Below are positions 5,532 through 7,211 of a DNA stretch of 7,211 nucleotides, piece after piece. The translations under genes and the position numbers were made by a program. The notes under the pieces are model-generated. The model was given only the letters and a program-made list of their open reading frames with translations, had not been told where the DNA came from and ran no database searches. Position 1 is the stretch's first letter. Each line of letters begins with the position of its first letter. Origin of the DNA: QQUJ01 sp050287605 (GTDB lineage: Bacteria; Pseudomonadota; Gammaproteobacteria; QQUJ01); the NCBI GenBank assembly GCA_050287605.1, contig JBNKCG010000108.1:1-7211 (forward strand), read 5' to 3'.

Positions 5532-6899
5532 TCAAATATCGTGCGCCTGCTGGGCGGCGTTGCCGATGTAGCTCGCGGGGGTAAGGGCGCGCAGCTCGGC
5601 CTTGGCCGTGTCGGGGATCGCCAATTGGTCGATGAAGGCGCGCAGCGCCTCGGGGCCGATGCGCTGGCCGCGGGTCAGCTCCTTGAGCTTCTCGTAGGGT
5701 TTCTCGATGCCGTAGCGGCGCATGACGGTCTGGATGGGCTCGGCCAGCACCTCCCAGTTGGCGTCGAGGTCCGCGGCCATGGCGTCGGTGTTGACCTCCA
5801 GCTTGGAGATGCCCTTGAGCGCCGACTGGTAGGCCAGCACCGATTGGGCGATGCCTACGCCGAGATTGCGCTGCACGGTGGAATCGGTGAGGTCGCGCTG
5901 CCAGCGCGAGATGGGCAGCTTCGCGGCCAGATGGGCGAGAATGGCGTTGGCCATGCCCAGGTTGCCCTCGGCGTTTTCGAAGTCGATGGGGTTGACCTTG
6001 TGCGGCATGGTGGACGAACCCACCTCGCCGGCCACCACCTTCTGCTTGAAGTAGCCCAGCGAAATGTAGCCCCACACGTCGCGGCAGAAATCGGTGAGCA
6101 CGGTGTTGAAACGCTCGACGGCCTGGTAGTACTCGGCCATGTAGTCGTGGGGTTCGATCTGGGTGGTGTAGGGGTTCCAGTCCAGCCCCAGCCCGTTGAT
6201 GAAGCCCTGCGCCAAGGCGGGCCAATCCACCTCCGGATAGGTGGCCAGATGGGCGTTGTAGTTGCCCACCGCGCCGTTGATCTTGCCCAGGATCGGCACC
6301 ATCACCAGCTGTTCGCGCTGGCGCTTGAGGCGGAAGGCGGTGTTGGCCATCTCCTTGCCCAACGTGGTGGGGGAGGCGGGTTGGCCGTGGGTGCGCGACA
6401 GCATGGGCACCTCGGCGTAGTCGCGGGCCAGGCGGCTGACCGCGTCGATGATCTCGTCCATCTGCGGCAGCAGCGCCTGGGTGCGCGCCTCGCGCAGCAT
6501 CAGGGCGTAGGAGAGGTTGTTGATGTCCTCCGAGGTGCAGGCGAAGTGAATGAACTCGGCGACCGCCTCCAACTCGGCGTTGCCGGCCACCTTCTCCTTG
6601 AGAAAATACTCCACCGCCTTGACGTCGTGATTGGTGGTGGCCTCGATGTTCTTGACCCGGCGCGCATCCTCTTCGCTGAATTCGTCGACGATGCGATCCA
6701 GCAGCGCCGCCGCGTGGGCGCTGAACGCCGGTACCTCGGGGATTTCGGCGCACGCCGCCAGACCCTGCAGCCAGCGCACCTCCACCAGCACCCGATGGCG
6801 GATCAACCCGTATTCGCTGAAGATGGGGCGCAGTGCCGCGGTCTTCGAGCCGTAGCGGCCGTCGATGGGGGAGATGGCGGTGAGGGTGGACAGTTCCAT
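5532..6899 (-). CDS. purB: Adenylosuccinate lyase
   Basis: This 455-residue enzyme of the fumarase/aspartase superfamily acts twice in purine synthesis: it cleaves SAICAR to AICAR and adenylosuccinate to AMP, releasing fumarate. It is cytoplasmic and works as a homotetramer. The N-terminus (LTAISPIDGRYGSK at 6-19) is typical. The catalytic residues fall at the same numbers as in the E. coli enzyme (456 residues): His171 in SRTHGQPASPTT and Ser295 in the signature loop GSSTMPHKVNPIDFEN, with Lys301 and Asn303. HDYMAEYYQAVERF and SRWQRDLTDSTVQRN are also conserved. The frame is open further upstream to 7070, but the ATG at 6899 has AGGAG (6905-6909) five bases before it and matches the family start. 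It is divergent from acnB, and the DUF7931-like and secretin-like genes follow on the same strand. Confidence 0.98.
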   Translation of the reverse strand: MELSTLTAISPIDGRYGSKTAALRPIFSEYGLIRHRVLVEVRWLQGLAACAEIPEVPAFSAHAAALLDRIVDEFSEEDARRVKNIEATTNHDVKAVEYFLKEKVAGNAELEAVAEFIHFACTSEDINNLSYALMLREARTQALLPQMDEIIDAVSRLARDYAEVPMLSRTHGQPASPTTLGKEMANTAFRLKRQREQLVMVPILGKINGAVGNYNAHLATYPEVDWPALAQGFINGLGLDWNPYTTQIEPHDYMAEYYQAVERFNTVLTDFCRDVWGYISLGYFKQKVVAGEVGSSTMPHKVNPIDFENAEGNLGMANAILAHLAAKLPISRWQRDLTDSTVQRNLGVGIAQSVLAYQSALKGISKLEVNTDAMAADLDANWEVLAEPIQTVMRRYGIEKPYEKLKELTRGQRIGPEALRAFIDQLAIPDTAKAELRALTPASYIGNAAQQAHDI

Positions 6900-6904
6900 G
6901 GAAA

Positions 6905-6909
6905 CTCCT
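6905..6909 (-). promoter_or_regulatory. purB ribosome binding site
   Basis: AGGAG on the - strand, five bases from the ATG at 6897-6899. It decides the purB start against in-frame ATG codons further upstream. Confidence 0.8.
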
Positions 6910-6946
6910 GATTGCGGCCTACCAGGTGGCGCCGAAAAAGGGGCTA

Positions 6947-6975
6947 ATAATACACCAAGCGCCCTGGCGAGTTGG
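6947..6975 (-). promoter_or_regulatory. Candidate purB promoter
   Basis: On the - strand a TATTAT hexamer (plus-strand 6947-6952) matches the -10 consensus at five of six bases. The hexamer 17 bases upstream (CCAACT, 6970-6975) is a poor -35. Transcription would start near 6940, giving a leader of about 40 bases. No purine-repressor operator was recognised. Confidence 0.35.
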
Positions 6976-7039
6976 GCCATGCGCCGCGTGAATGGCCGGT
7001 ATAGGGTGGGGCATAATTTCTTTTTACCCGGTACTAACT

Positions 7040-7045
7040 TACAAT
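7040..7045 (+). promoter_or_regulatory. Candidate acnB -10 element
   Basis: TACAAT matches the -10 consensus at five of six bases and lies in an AT-rich stretch upstream of acnB. No good -35 is found 16-18 bases upstream (the best is TTTCTT at 7017-7022), so an activator-dependent promoter is possible. CATAAT at 7012-7017 is an alternative. Transcription from the first site would start near 7052 and include the hairpin at 7057-7085. Confidence 0.3.
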
Positions 7046-7056
7046 TATCGCCATTT

Positions 7057-7085
7057 TCCGGGGAGGCCAAGCCCCGTTCCCCGGA
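7057..7085 (+). promoter_or_regulatory. Leader hairpin upstream of acnB
   Basis: TCCGGGGA (7057-7064) pairs perfectly with TCCCCGGA (7078-7085), an 8-bp stem with a 13-base loop. It ends 38 bases before the acnB start codon. The G-run at 7060-7063 could instead pair with CCCC at 7072-7075 inside the loop, so two mutually exclusive folds are possible. In E. coli, acnB is controlled after transcription (RyhB, and AcnB protein binding its own message). A similar role here is inference. Confidence 0.4.
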
Positions 7086-7123
7086 TCGCTTTCGAAACTT
7101 TGCAAATGATGAGGATGACGAAC

Positions 7124-7211
7124 GTGCTTGAAGCCTATCGCAAACACGTCGCGGAGCGCGCCGCCGAAGGTATCGCCCCGCTGCCGCTCAACGCCCAGCA
7201 GGTGGCCGACC
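7124..7211 (+). CDS. acnB: Aconitate hydratase B, N-terminal fragment (runs off the window)
   Basis: The first 29 codons are visible, beginning MLEAYRKHVAERAAEG and continuing IAPLPLNAQQVAD. This is almost the same as the start of E. coli and Pseudomonas AcnB, the bifunctional aconitase/2-methylisocitrate dehydratase of the TCA and methylcitrate cycles, a 4Fe-4S enzyme of about 860 residues. I chose the GTG at 7124 because it matches the family start exactly and GAGG (7111-7114) lies nine bases upstream. In-frame ATG codons at 7106, 7109 and 7115 would add three to six residues, and none has a well-spaced ribosome site. The gene is divergent from purB. The rest lies outside the window, so integrity cannot be judged. 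Confidence 0.92.
   Translation, partial: MLEAYRKHVAERAAEGIAPLPLNAQQVAD

Noticed and set aside
5541..6911. A 456-codon open frame on the + strand opposite purB
   Set aside because: It mirrors the purB reading frame and gives a low-complexity product; purB on the other strand has every catalytic motif.

Overview
The window looks like GC-rich chromosomal DNA from a gammaproteobacterium. Its AcnB start, its PurB (catalytic residues fall at the same numbers as in E. coli PurB) and its DeaD-type helicase all resemble gammaproteobacterial proteins, and it carries a REP-associated tyrosine transposase (RAYT) with REP palindromes. A genus cannot be named from this sequence.

Layout. Bases 1-748 hold a RAYT gene on the + strand, flanked by two identical 36-bp REP palindromes in inverted orientation, plus extra short hairpins. 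This block is about 45-50% GC on the lines counted by hand, against about 68% for a sample line of the neighbouring helicase gene, so it looks like an acquired or domesticated element. Converging on it from the right, on the - strand, is a full-length DEAD-box RNA helicase (deaD/csdA type, 749-2584). Next on the - strand is an orphan coiled-coil protein (2849-3580), then a 500-base stretch without a convincing gene (3581-4080).

A probable - strand transcription unit follows, read from right to left: purB (6899-5532), a short conserved protein resembling DUF7931 (5419-4910), and a small exported secretin-like protein (4908-4081). The last two genes are one base apart and are probably translationally coupled. 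A REP-like palindrome lies between purB and the DUF7931-like gene. Upstream of purB is a divergent intergenic region, and the 5' end of acnB runs off the right edge on the + strand.

The purB and acnB products are housekeeping enzymes (purine synthesis, TCA cycle), and DeaD acts in RNA metabolism and cold adaptation. The parts most worth a second look are the RAYT with its perfect REP pair, the coupled DUF7931-like/secretin-like pair of unknown function, the orphan coiled-coil gene, and the hairpins in the deaD and acnB leaders. No tRNA, rRNA, CRISPR array, phage or defence island was seen.
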